A DNA stretch of 64,000 nucleotides from positions 1,984,001-2,048,000 of the forward strand of contig JAIUPT010000033.1 of assembly GCA_022315425.1 (NCBI GenBank), in the 5' to 3' direction. Positions within the stretch are counted from its first letter, which is position 1; the number at the start of each line of letters is the position of its first letter. The notes under the pieces are model-generated. The model did not search any database. It was not told the origin of the DNA and saw only the letters and a program-made list of their open reading frames with translations. The position numbers and the translations under genes are program-made. The stretch comes from Pseudevernia furfuracea. Taxonomy: Eukaryota > Ascomycota > Lecanoromycetes > Lecanorales > Parmeliaceae. Positions 34,101 through 45,018 of this stretch are shown piece by piece.

Positions 34101-35053
34101 TGAGTCACTGTTGCCTTGTACGTCTGCATCCATTCGGCCAATCTTTCATGCAGAATGTCCTCTTTGGCAGGCACGAGCAACTTAGCACCAAGAAAGAGAG
34201 GCGTGAACACATCTCTTTGTATTGGATCATGGGCTATCCCTGAGAGCATGGTGAATTGATCATTTTCGGAAAGGTTGAAGGCTTCTGCCATCCAAGGGAA
34301 GTAGTGTGTGAGAGAAAAGTGACGCCCACGAACCCCTTTTGGTCTCCCCTCGGAGCCAGATGTAAAGCTAAGCGTTGGGGTGGAATCAGGCCCTACAATT
34401 ATACCAGGATGTTTGCTCTTCAATGACTGCTGGCGCAGCAAAACATCTTGGCCATCGTTATCAAGCGAACCGCCCACGACAGTTCCGTCGTTGAGGAGCT
34501 CTAGACCCGGCACTTCGGCCCTCAACTCAAGCTTCTCCTTGATCCATTCCCTTACTTGATCTGATAGTCTGCCCTCTTCTTTAGAGGCCTTTTCAATGAT
34601 AATCAGACCTCTGGGCCTTGCAACGTCGAGGTATATAATCTGCCGATCCGGAGGGTATCTACAACGTGATCAGTACATTCGCGAAATAAGCTATAATTTG
34701 AGGCAGCCATACGCAGGGTCGACTACGCTGAAGGTAGCGCCAGCTTTCAATATCCCGAGAATCGCAACACAGAGTTCGACACCTCTGTAAGCATAGATCA
34801 TGATGACTTCGCCCCTCTCGATGCCACGCTGCAAGAAATGATGTGCAATGACGTTGGAAGCTTCATGTATGTGTTGGTAAGTGAATTCGCGCTGCGGCGT
34901 CGTCTTTGAGGCAGTTTCGACTACACAAAGTCGATTTGGGAATTTTTTGGCATTATCAGCAAACCGATCCTGGATGGCTCCTTGATATGCAGACCATTGA
35001 AGATCTGCAGTGGGATCTGGCAGCGCGTTCTCGGTTTTCTCACGATTCTCCAT
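31172..35053 (-). CDS. Lys2-like adenylation-carrier-reductase enzyme, without the Lys2 N-terminal domain
   Basis: Five exons: 35053-34713, 34658-33945, 33797-33366, 33313-33279 and 33159-31172, giving 1,169 residues. All four introns are GT-AG and restore uninterrupted similarity. The order is adenylation domain (FTSGSEGRPKGVRGRHFSL, LSGIAHDPIQRD, TTETQRAVSYY, GDLGRY, DNQVKIRGFRLELGEID), carrier protein (DSGGHSL, phosphopantetheine Ser codon at 32651-32653) and NADPH-dependent thioester-reductase (VTGATGFLG, SSTAVLDT, GYAQSKYVSE with catalytic Tyr/Lys, VVRPGYITG). It follows L-2-aminoadipate reductase closely, the lysine-pathway enzyme that reduces aminoadipate to its semialdehyde. Known fungal Lys2 proteins are about 1,390-1,430 residues, with roughly 200-250 residues ahead of the segment DPTADLQW that here starts at about residue 13. 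It may be a paralogue acting on another carboxylic acid. All core motifs look intact. Confidence 0.9.
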
Positions 35054-35860
35054 CCTTCTTCATTAACTTTCGAGCTTCACAACACTGCCTATCATCTACC
35101 TGATATATGGAGTATTCGCAACGTCAACTCTATCCTTTTATATCAAGATCTTTGTTGTGATAGTTGCTCAAAACACAAGTTTTTCTCTTAGGAAGATAAG
35201 TACAGGCTAATGCGTTTATAGTCTACGTGACGGGTTTGTATGCTAGCAAGCTGATGCGTTGATCGTCGACGTGACCGACTGTTCAAGGGATTAGTGCGAT
35301 TGCTACACAGTAGCAGGGTGTTCAAATGATGAATGATGATGGTATGGACAAGGTCAATAGCGGGAGCGGGAGCGACTTGGTGGAATAGATACTTGGAGGT
35401 GTCCTTATCATTGGTCGAGGAATAAAAATAACGACATGATCAACTCAAGATGTGATTGTGATATGTGTAATATTATTGATGATCAAGAGTGTGGCATGAA
35501 ATGTGTGGTGCCAAGCCCACACTAGCTAGCCTTACTCTGCTATTACCTTCCGAGAGTAAGATACCTACGGAGTGCATAGTGTTGGAAGTATAGAATGGCT
35601 GCAGTGACTGGATTGCATGGGCATTGAGAAGACTACATATAGGTGGAAAGCACCCTAACCCATGGCCTCAGTGCAAAATCTCCCTCTGGTGGCGCCTCAA
35701 ATCCACGTATGCCAAGACCGAAAAAATCAACAGGTAGGGCTAGGGCTAGCACTAGCACTGTCCAGCACTTTCGAGATATGCGCGTCACCGAACGCGTCTC
35801 GATTCCACAATTAAGCATTAATCATTGACCGACCGTTAATCATTATCAAAGAAACAAGTC
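35054..35860. other. Intergenic, divergent promoter of the Lys2-like and NSE2 genes
   Basis: I looked here for the missing Lys2 N-terminal domain on the minus strand and found no frame that could encode it. The two flanking genes run apart, so promoters of both lie here. Nothing else is seen. Confidence 0.5.
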
Positions 35861-37394
35861 ATGGCCTCGTCAGCTAGATCTCGTCCATCTGGAACGTCTA
35901 ATAGACAAAGGGCAGGACCCACCCTCCTGCCCACCTACCAGCCTCCCCAGCATCCTCTGAACGAGAATGCCATACGCGCCATCCAGGACCTCCATCGCAA
36001 CCACAGACTCGACTCTCTCAAAACTCGGCTGAATGCCGCAAACAGTCACCTCCAAGGGGCAGCGGTTGATATCAATGATCGCTTGGTAGCGGCAACTGCA
36101 TTACACGAGAAGTCTCGAGCCAGACGAGAGAAGCAGGGTTCCCAGGAAGATAATGAAGAAGAAGAAGAAGATAGGGCCATGGATGAGAAGCGACAGCAGA
36201 CAGATGAGTTGACTGGTAGATTGGAGTCGGGTGTCCGCAAGATCATCGATGCAAAATTCGAGGTAGAGGGTTTTGAGAAAGCGCTCAAAGAACTCGAGAC
36301 AAATGTTGCGAACAATCGAGGTGCTATCGCCTCTACCCAGAGCACACTCGGTGCAAGTCAGTTCAGGCCGAATCGGCGAAGACAAGGTGGGGGTGCCGAT
36401 GATGAAGATAGCGAATTCGAACAGGATACCCAGTCTGCTGGGGAGAACGGCGGCGCGGTGGATTTCATCAAGCGAAAGATAACAGAACAGATATCGACGT
36501 ATCAGAACGAGACAATGTCCTTTCGGTGAGTGAATCGCGATGGCCAACAACCTATTTCTTCGCTTACATCCTATCAGCTACGCGCAAAACAACGACTATG
36601 TTGGCTTCAAGAAGCTCGTCTACGACGCTCAATTCCCGGGTGACGATGCACCACCCATGCCACACTCATCGACATGGTTCTCTGAACAGTCTCCGAGTTC
36701 TTCCAATCCTCATACACGTGGCGCAGCGACAGGAGCAGGAAGTCAGCCAGCTGCTGGTGACGATGATCTGGCCGTGGCTTCTGAGCGGATTAGCATCAAG
36801 TGTCCGATTACATTGCTACCTATGAACGATCCCGTCACGAGCACCAAGTGCCCCCATAGTTTCGAGAAAGAAGCTATATTGAGCATGATCAATGCTAGTG
36901 ATGTAAGAGTTGATGGAAGTGGTACTCGAGGAGCAGGTGGCAAGAAGGCCATGCAATGTCCCGTGTGCACAGTCGTATGTTATTCTCTACATTGCCGTTA
37001 TTGTCCGCCTCTCCAAGGTCAGCGCTGACAAGCTATACTGCAGATGCTCACAGCCGACGACATCGCGGCTAATCCTGTCCTTGTTCGCAAAATCAAACGT
37101 ATACAAGCCGCCGAAAACGCCCAAATACAAGACGACTTTGATGACGATGACGTGAGGGCACCGGCAAATGGTCGGCCCCGACCCGAGGAGATCAGTAGCT
37201 CACCATTAAGAACCCGAACACACGTCAAAAACGAACGACGAAGCCAAGCGCTGAGAAACAAGAGCAGGGAGGTATCGATGGTCCCGAATTCACAGGTCGA
37301 GGGGCTCGCAAGAGAGGAGCAAGGAAGCCCAAGCAGCTCCGCGGCGACGGATGTCATTGATCTTGAAGAAGAGGATGAGGATGCAGAGGAATAG
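35861..37394 (+). CDS. NSE2: NSE2/MMS21 SUMO E3 ligase of the Smc5/6 complex
   Basis: Three exons, 35861-36525, 36578-36974 and 37044-37394, giving 470 residues. The N-terminal half is helical and charged, suited to binding the Smc5 coiled coil. The SP-RING of Nse2 spans the second splice: ISIKCPITLLPMNDPVTSTKCPHSFEKEAI, then a loop and MQCPVCTV joined to MLTADDI, giving the C..C-H-C..C pattern of SP-RING fingers with the zinc-binding CPHSF and CPVC. The remaining 100 residues are acidic and disordered, ending in a possible SUMO-interacting stretch (DVIDLEEEDEDAEE). Nse2 attaches SUMO to chromatin proteins during replication-fork repair in the nucleus. It is divergent from the Lys2-like gene and convergent with the carrier gene. 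Confidence 0.9.
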
Positions 37395-37666
37395 AATGTG
37401 GGACATTGAGGCAAAGGACTGCTCTGGCCGAAGCGAGCCACGAGGTGCTTTCGGCCAAAGCATCAGCTCTTCATGAATCGGAAGGACACATGGCATATGC
37501 CTATGTACATTCGATCTTCAACCATTGATACCCAGAAAGCTCCACATGTGATCGGATGCTCCAACGCTCAGTCATTTGCCGCTTGCAGTCTTACTTGACG
37601 CAGTCATACCAAAACACCGTCCAGATCCAGCAACGCTAATCCCAATGAACGCATACATCCATCCCA

Positions 37667-38737
37667 TCATTTGGTGATGATGCCAAGCCAATCAGCAACA
37701 ATCAGCGTTATCATACTATTTGAGTCCAAGTCAGCATATGGCTTTAAGTATGCATGGAGATGTCTATAGGAGGGAAAGGACAGGGCAACCCACGCATGCG
37801 GCGCGATCCTAACATAGTACGTCCCAAACCCCCTATAAAACCGCAACAATCCCTCCTCCTTCGCCACCTTCCGAAAACAATCGGCCATCCCACTATACAG
37901 TACCTTGCCCTTCCCTCTTTGCTGCTTCTGCAACCTCGTCTTCACAAAGTCAAACGGCAATGAAAAAAAGCTGGCAAAAAATCCCGCAATCGCGCTCGCT
38001 GTCAGTGTCTGCGTGTGCATCGACAACTGCGTCCTTGCTTTCAATTGCGTCTTTGCTTCGGAAAAGAAGGCCAATTGCCCAAAATTCAGCGCCATAGCTC
38101 TCACTATGGTTGGACTCGCGCCTGCCCAGAGTGCATATAAGCCCTCGGTCTTTGATATCCGCATCAGGGCGTCTACGACGCTTTTGTAATTCGCCCGCAT
38201 CTCTTTCGGTTTGAGCCCATCACTCTGCATCCGGATGAGAGCCAAGTCGGCCGGATTCCCCACCATGGCCGCCAAACCACCCGCCGTCAGCCCCGCGCCC
38301 GCCCTCTCTGTGAAGCCGATGCCCTGCCCCTTGGTCTCCGCCCTCGTCTTCAGCGCCGTCATGAACGTATCGAAGAACCCGAGCCTCGCGGTCGTATACA
38401 CCGCTTGCCTCAACAGTCCAGCACTCAGGCCCGTGTACAGATCCATCAGTTTGCCTTGGGCTATGATCTCCCTCGTCACTGACAGCGGTGTGGCACGAGG
38501 GCCCGTTTTTATTCCCTCGCCGGCTAATTGCAGCCGTACTTTTATCATGTCGATGGGTTGGATGCAGGTTGTGGCCGTCATGCCGGCCAGGCCACCGTTT
38601 ACAAAGGGGAGAGCGGCGCGGGTGTAGGGCTGGTGGAGGATGGACGCGGCGACAGGGGAGGATTCGGAGGCCGGCTTGGAGAGGGCGGAGGTGGTTTTGT
38701 TGGAGGCGGATTTGGCGGCATCTACGGCTTTGGACAT
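37667..38737 (-). CDS. Mitochondrial 2-oxoglutarate/malate carrier
   Basis: Two exons, 38737-37794 and 37715-37667, giving 330 residues. This is an SLC25 protein with three repeats. The first signature is PIDMIKVRLQLAGEG; the second (NPADLALIRMQSD) and third (PFDFVKTRLQKQQ) follow, each after a six-helix hydrophobic pattern. The sequence around YYVRIAPHA, spliced to MITLIVADWL, fits the oxoglutarate/malate carrier rather than the dicarboxylate or ADP/ATP carriers. It exchanges 2-oxoglutarate for malate across the inner mitochondrial membrane. The ATG at 38737 was chosen because the open frame upstream begins only at a TTG. The single intron (37716-37793, 78 nt) is a multiple of three and has no stop, so reading through it gives a longer continuous frame. 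Confidence 0.9.
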   Translation of the reverse strand: MSKAVDAAKSASNKTTSALSKPASESSPVAASILHQPYTRAALPFVNGGLAGMTATTCIQPIDMIKVRLQLAGEGIKTGPRATPLSVTREIIAQGKLMDLYTGLSAGLLRQAVYTTARLGFFDTFMTALKTRAETKGQGIGFTERAGAGLTAGGLAAMVGNPADLALIRMQSDGLKPKEMRANYKSVVDALMRISKTEGLYALWAGASPTIVRAMALNFGQLAFFSEAKTQLKARTQLSMHTQTLTASAIAGFFASFFSLPFDFVKTRLQKQQRGKGKVLYSGMADCFRKVAKEEGLLRFYRGFGTYYVRIAPHAWVALSFPSYRHLHAYLKPYADLDSNSMITLIVADWLGIITK

Positions 38738-40597
38738 GGTGATGGTTGTGGGATGGAGATGGAGATGGGGGGGAGAGCACGGGGATGAGGAGAGCGAGAG
38801 GAGCTGTCCGAGCTGTCCGAGACACTCGATGATTCGGTCGCCGGCGTTCGTTGTTTGCTGGGTTTTTTCTTTGCCGTCAGCAATCATCGGGATTCGCCCT
38901 AATGCAGAAGAACGAAAGGGAACCCTGCCGTTTGGAAGCTGGGAGGTGCGCCGCAACACACTCAAGCAGCTTTGACCCGCAGAGCCCCCCCACCGGCGAA
39001 TTAAAAAAGAAAAACAATAATCTGTACAGTCAGTAGGATGTTTCCCCGAAAACAGTCATCTTTTCGGTGAAATGAACAGTTGGGCATGGGACGGATATGA
39101 ATGTAGATATGGCCGTTTTTATTTCGATCGAAATGTTTGAGGTAGATAGGTATCTATTATACATATTCAGCTGGCCCGCCATGCCCTGCTAACATGGTTT
39201 TCCACAAGCCCCCCTCCTCCGTTGCGCGCGTGTTCTGCAGTTGGTGGTGCGGGGCAAAAGTCACCGAAAAAGTGAGGAGTAACGAAATACCGTAAATACC
39301 GTACTTTAGTGACAGGCGTTGGGAAGAAGGCCGGTGCGGGGCAAATCCCTTATCGGGATCACTTCTTTTTACTTTATGCACAGGGGGAAGGGATAAGGGT
39401 GCATAAGTAAGGTAAGGTAAGATCTTTCCGCCCAACCTTAGGTTCGCACGGTCCCCCTTTTCCTTTTTTTTACAAGTATTTTTACAACGTCGACCGCCTC
39501 TCTATGTATCTATTCTATCTATCTATCTATTCTATCTATTCACCATATCTATCACTCCGGACACGGCGAGCATATGTGTATATAAGTAGGCGCTGAAAAG
39601 CCCGGGTCTTTTTTCGTGGAAAACTGTGCCATGTGGGAACACACGTTCTGTTCTACTTACCCTTACGGATACTCTGCGACAATTAGCGTACTTGGCAAAT
39701 AAAGCACGTTTTTCGAAGCGCGTGGCGGAGGCATATTATTCTTCTTCTTCTAGGCAACTGTCTCCTGAAGTTTCCGCTGACTAGAAATTCCACTCCTTCT
39801 TATACAATTCATATTTGGTAGAGAGTCCTCGGATATTTTCCTCGTCGCTTGCTTGACTTCCTCCATCAAAAGCCGAAGACTTTTACATGAGCTCATACCT
39901 CTTTCACCCTGCCATCATCTGGCTTCCATGACTCGAAGTAGGAGTATATATATATATATATATATAACTCAGGTTCCTTTTGGACCATGTTTTTCTCGAG
40001 CTTCTGTAATAATATATGCGGGAAGTAAAGAATTCGATGAGGAGTCATTAAAAGTCTTCTATATTGAGTCAATGTACTTGAGCTGCTTCAAGCTTGGCCG
40101 CTAAGCCTACGTGAAAATCTTCTCAATTCATTTCGCCACTTTTCATACTCGGGATTTTTTTCAGTTCGAATCTCATACGTACGAAAATGACTCTTCCCCC
40201 AAACACACGCGTAGAAGCACTCGTCGAGCTCGTCACGTGTGGATAGAACACGTTGGTACTATATAGTCCGGTTGGTGCCCATGAACAACAATTCTGCTGG
40301 AAGCACAGGTGCGGGACCTGATCAGGCCTAAATGCCTATAGCTTGTACGGAAGATCCGGAACGGACAGAGAAGCGATGAACGTCGATCGGTATTACGTTT
40401 CATACCGCGTTGGGTATCTCACTGGCGCCGTCACCCCCCCGCAAGCTCGTAACGACATGGGGCTGGGAGTTCGGGACGATCTTTGTTACCGCTATGGACC
40501 TCGGGAGCCCTTTTACGGTGCAACATTCCTACGTTTCCAGAAAGCTCGGGTTTAGACCACTCCAGGATCTCCAGTCTGTTTTGTCGTTCGATGTTTG
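38738..40597. other. Intergenic, 1.9 kb
   Basis: No gene is recognised. It includes TCTA/TCTATC repeats at about 39505-39540 and a TA repeat at 39945-39966. The right end adjoins the truncated transcription-factor relic and may hold untranslatable remnants of its 3' part, but no frame could be matched. Confidence 0.45.
39945..39966. repeat. TA dinucleotide repeat
   Basis: Eleven TA units in a row in non-coding DNA. Confidence 0.9.
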
Positions 40598-41428
40598 CTA
40601 CTCCAGAACCACAGTCCACCAATGGCCAAACAACGCGTGGCAGTTGTTTGGAGTGACCTTGTTAAGAGCGGGTACGGACGTTGAGAGAGCCAGGTTTCGA
40701 TGATTAGAAGCTGCTCTCTCGTAAAGGTGGCGCTTTGTAGAGTTCAGATGAATGAGGTTTTCCGCTGCCATGGCAAGCAAAGCGTACAAGAGGATTTGGT
40801 GAGACATCGCTTCTCTCGGAACGGCAACTTCCCATATCTGTTGCTTCGACGGTAGGTTTGAATAGAGAGAAGCAGGTTAGGGTGGTAAAGGGATGTAAGA
40901 ACTCCAGGTCGAGAAGCGTAGGAATGAAGACGGGCTTCAGGGCGGTGGGGCCGTTTCATGATGGTCCGTACAAGGGAGCGTGGATCCTATTCAATGCCGA
41001 TCCAGAAGACGGAGACGTAAGCACTGGCTCATTGAGGAGAGGGAAGGTTCCGATGCTGTTCGGGGCCGGGACTGATGGTGAGCCACGCACAGCCGGTAGG
41101 CTCATAGGCTTCGAATCAAGAAAGCTGCATCGAGAATTTGGAAGTACACATTTACCGCAGGCCGGCTGCTTCTCGTCCCGCCAACAGAATCAGTCAGCCC
41201 AGGATGGAGTGTCCGCAGGTACAGTCTCGCTTCGCAGCAATGGAGATTGAGAGAATGGAAGAATAATCATCATCGGGGAGGGCAGTTGCAACCGATTTCG
41301 CTGCTGCTGTCACATTCGTACAGAGAAAAGAACATTTCAAGGGGAACCGGCGGCGTGCCTTAGCCTTTCTGGTCTTGCATTGGCTACAGCCCACGGCGAG
41401 TCTTGTTGTGTAGACGTCTAGATGGCAT
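40598..41428 (-). pseudogene. Broken Zn2Cys6 transcription factor
   Basis: The frame starts MPSRRLHNKTRRG, the usual lead into a fungal zinc cluster, then meets an extra G in a G run (41390-41392) that shifts frame; the shifted frame continues C.QCKTRKAK, but the third zinc Cys is replaced. About 200 bases on, PACGKCVLPNSRCSFL gives the second half of the cluster, possibly after an intron with a poor donor. The frame then hits TGA at 40956-40958, resumes LEFLHPFTTLTCFSLF and shifts again near 40845-40865 into WEVAVPREAMSHQILLYALLAMAAENLIHLN and NNCHALF, the standard body of the fungal Zn2Cys6 C-terminal domain, and stops at 40598. The last ~250 residues of the family are absent. At least two frameshifts, one nonsense codon and one lost zinc ligand make it a pseudogene. 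Confidence 0.75.
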
Positions 41429-42347
41429 TGTGACCAGATGATGAGCATCCGAGCGATCTTACGCCAAGTTCTCATGCGAGCGTCAGGCGACTGGTCAGAA
41501 AGAATTCTTTACGAGGAAAATAAGACGGAAGTGAAGAGGTGAGATCCACAGATGCAACTTATCGAGTAGACCCGGCAGCTTGAGTGGGTGCTTACGTGGA
41601 CTCTAAGCATATTGGGATAGGAGTACGAGGGAACGCAGTCAACAAATGTGTGTTATATGCTCGAGGAAAAGGGCTCCTCTGTGCTTACACTCCGACCAAT
41701 TCGGGTCATGGCGGAGGCAACCTTATCAAGTCAAAAGGAGTACGAGGCCTCCTTGCATGGTGTTCAGCAACATTGACCATATTAAAAGAACATTGGAGTC
41801 CGCGAGTCGAGACGCTCCTTCCAATATTCTCTATGGGTCGCTCCTTACCATTCACCTGCCCTCTTCAAATCCGCAAATGCTCTGCTCTTGGCATTGATAG
41901 AAACGACGGCAGCGTCATCGACAGCGTCACTCCACACCTCTTCCTTACACTCATTCCATTTGTCAAAGCATCCTCTCACTTCTTGGTCTGACACTCTTTC
42001 TATCACCATGGCGAACATCACCACGAATTGGTTGGCACCTTGGCTATCTATATCTGGCCACAACGCGACTTCACATTCTCATGCTTCCGCGCTGGAGGGT
42101 GAATAAATTTAGTCTTTCAAAGGCTGAGTGGCTAGAAGAGGCCGTGAGAATGGACGCCATCGGGGTTCCAAAGGCCCAAGGGCGAGTGGCTGAAGACTAA
42201 AAGGGTCCCGTCGCTCTGAAAACTTGTCACGGGCTTTTTGCGCTTGCCATTCAACTTGCTGTGTCGTGATGGTGAAATTCAAGTTACCTACTGGGCGTGG
42301 GTGCGTCTCCAGGTGGTACGAATCCATCTCGACATGACTGAGGGCCC
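41429..42347. other. Intergenic, 0.9 kb
   Basis: No gene is recognised. It contains the upstream region of the dead regulator and the 3' flank of the exchanger gene. Confidence 0.45.
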
Positions 42348-43908
42348 TCAGCCGCGGCCCCGGACTGGGTCAGGATACATCCATGCATTGAGAGCAATGA
42401 TGGCGTACAGAGCAATCAAAACCACTCCATCTAGCCTGGTTTGAAGTCAGTCTAGACAAACGCAAATGAAAACGCAAATGAGAGATGCATAGAGGCCTAC
42501 CAATTGGACTTCCCGTCATCTGTCATATACTTCAAGACCAAGATCGACACGGCAAGGCTGACGACCTGGAATCCATCAAAAAGTAAATTCATGCTATCAT
42601 CGTGTCGAATCCAGCCAATAATGACAGCAAGCGGCAGGATCCCCAGCAGTAGTTGTATGCTGCTGCTGATACTGATGGCGAAGCTGGTTGGCATCTCATC
42701 CTTGGCGGCGAGGATGATGGAGTGCGGGTTGCACCCTAGTAATGGCAAGAGGACGAGACCGATAAAATTCTGCGTTAAGATTGTGCGTTGGGTAAGCCCA
42801 TCGATACTGTCCACGGCAAAGGTGGTATTGAACCCCAGAAAGACCGTGACAATGATGAGGGTAGACGCCAGAGCTAGCTGCGACATCTTCGGCAGAGGGA
42901 TCTCCTGAGCGCGTCTCATGAGCACGTTCTTTCCAGTAGCACCTCCCGCAGACGCTGCCAAGTTCGCGCCCATGTATGCGATTCCTTTCTCTACATCGCC
43001 ATGATGGGGTTTGACTCTCCGTAGCTCAGCCCTCTGATGAGGTGCGGTGAACATGACTGAATGCGTCTTGTAGCAATAATGGCAGAAGCAGATGTATGAC
43101 AGCAGCAGGAGTATGGCTTCCCCTCGCGAAAATTTCGCTATGAGGCGCTCGTTGTGGTCGAGCGTATTGAAACTATACATCGCGGTGGGCAATATGAGGG
43201 CTGCGACGCTGAGCGCGAGTTCATTCAAAGAGCTGCCGACGGTAGATGGATCGAAGTTCTGTTCGAGTCGATTGATGCCTCCGAAGAAGAAACCAAGGCC
43301 CACCATGAGCACACTGTTGGAAATGACTGCGCCAATAAGGGAGGTTTGCACGATCTTTGTTTGATTTTTGATCAGAGCGATGATGGCGATAACCAACTGA
43401 ACGACATTGCTTGAAACCATGTTTTTAGCATATGTCCTCACGACAGTGGACTATACATACCCGAAGCTTATCACGATCAGCGCTCCTTCATGGCCTCCTA
43501 TCCTTATCACCAGCTCTTCCGTCACCGCGTCAAGTATCTGGCCCAGAGGTATGATGGCGACGAAGTTGACAGTAAAGGTGACGACGGGACTCTGATTCGT
43601 GTATTTGACAACAAATCCGGCTGGCACCGCGAATATGAGGCAGATCGTGATCCATGATGCGAACAATGTAGCTCTCAACCCGCCCCAAATGGTGTATTTT
43701 CTATTCTCTTTTGTCTGAACATTGCTGGTTCTCTGTTCGTCTTCATTTCGTATGCTATTGCGCGGCAATGCGCTATCAAGCAGGTTGGCCTTGCTAATGT
43801 CATCTCCTTCAAACCGTACATGCCTTTCCACTTGTCCGAGGGTGTCTATCCGAAGGGTTATCAGCGCGAGTCATAGTCGAGGTCCCAGATGGTTGGGGAC
43901 TCACCCAT
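42348..43908 (-). CDS. Vacuolar Ca2+/H+ exchanger (CAX/VCX type)
   Basis: Four exons: 43908-43905, 43845-43461, 43409-42501 and 42435-42348, giving 461 residues. The first coding exon appears to be just ATGG, followed by a GTGAGT intron (43904-43846) with CTGAT branch site and GATAG acceptor; exon 2 has no in-frame ATG. A polar N-terminus precedes eleven or so hydrophobic helices. The two CAX signature regions are GNVVQLVIAIIALIKNQ with SLIGAVISNSVLMVG, and in the second half GCNPHSIILAAKDEMPTSFAISISSSIQ, where the family usually has GNAAEH; both Glu positions differ here (Gln and Ser), which is unusual. Such proteins load Ca2+ into vacuoles using the proton gradient. The atypical pore residues suggest altered ion choice. 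The last exon adds LDGVVLIALYAIIALNAW. Confidence 0.83.
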
Positions 43909-45018
43909 TCAAGCACTCAGATCTGTTGCCACGCCTTCCTTTGGTTGCGAGGGTGCTTCGCGACAGGTCGGGTCTTCTCGACGCATTGCAAAATCATGGA
44001 AGATTATAATTCGCCGCGAGCCCCGGCAGTCTTGAAGGCTGAAGAGGCTGAAGAGGCTGAAGATGCAGGCAGGGAAACAGGCCTCGGCGGAGCTGCTCGG
44101 CATGCAGGCCCGTGGCATGGCGTTTGAGGGGCATATGCTGAGTTCTCCCACTCATCTTGAGTTTTTGACCACTTCCACGAGAAGCTCAAGATGATAATGC
44201 GGTTGCGATACCGTATATCTAATCCGGGCTCACACCAATGATGCCATTGCTTAACGATGTCACGATTAGGGCGCCTGAGAAATTTCCATTGACTTTGCGG
44301 CTTCGGCTCTCTCCGGGCACCATACCTATGATCATTGTAACCTTAGGTACTCTATCCACAGCCGACCGGCACCAACTTCTTCCAACTTCCATCTTCCAAC
44401 TTCTTCGCGCCAGATTTCTCTATAAATAATAAAGTAAACATAAGGTACCTAGTCCCACCACCACCACTAGGTATGATCTCCGCTCGGTCACTCTGCGTCT
44501 TTCCCTTCTAGATCATTTAAACTCCAAAGTCCAAAGTAAGCAGTAGGATCTGACTTTGGCCTATCGAATCTCAACTTCAAGCGCTCGGTGTTGGCAAGCA
44601 AGCGCAAATTGCATAGACTTGGAGTACATTGTGCATCACTCACACTCCATGATGCTATAAGTACCTATTGTGCTCAGTCCCAGACTCAGCCTCAGAGGCG
44701 GCGGCGGGACTATTGAACAAGTTTATTCCTTCGTCTCACCATGGACAAGTGCTTATCCGCATCGGTATAAAAACGTCTTGCCCGTCCAATCACAAATCAC
44801 AAGCAATAATGTCTAGTCGATCGGTCTCCCCCGCCTCATGGCACCATGCAAAGTCTAATGATCCTTGTTGAATACTTTGACGATCCGTCCAAACTCCAAA
44901 GTGTGTTCATAAGGTAAGCTGACTCCCAATCTCGTCGCCGATGTCAGCTCGTGATCTTTTGTTCCTGTAAGAGCGTGTATAGAGCTCAAACGGTCGTTAC
45001 TGCGAGCTTTGTTTGGCC
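43909..45018. other. Intergenic, 1.1 kb
   Basis: No gene is recognised. A GAAGAGGCT repeat at about 44036-44068 gives a short Glu/Ala frame but no gene. Divergent promoters of the exchanger and the GPI-type protein lie here. Confidence 0.45.

Noticed and set aside
37667..38965. A 432-residue open frame for the mitochondrial carrier
   Set aside because: It begins at a TTG and reads through a 78-nt intron; the family pattern requires the ATG at 38737 and the splice that joins APHA to MITLIVADWL.
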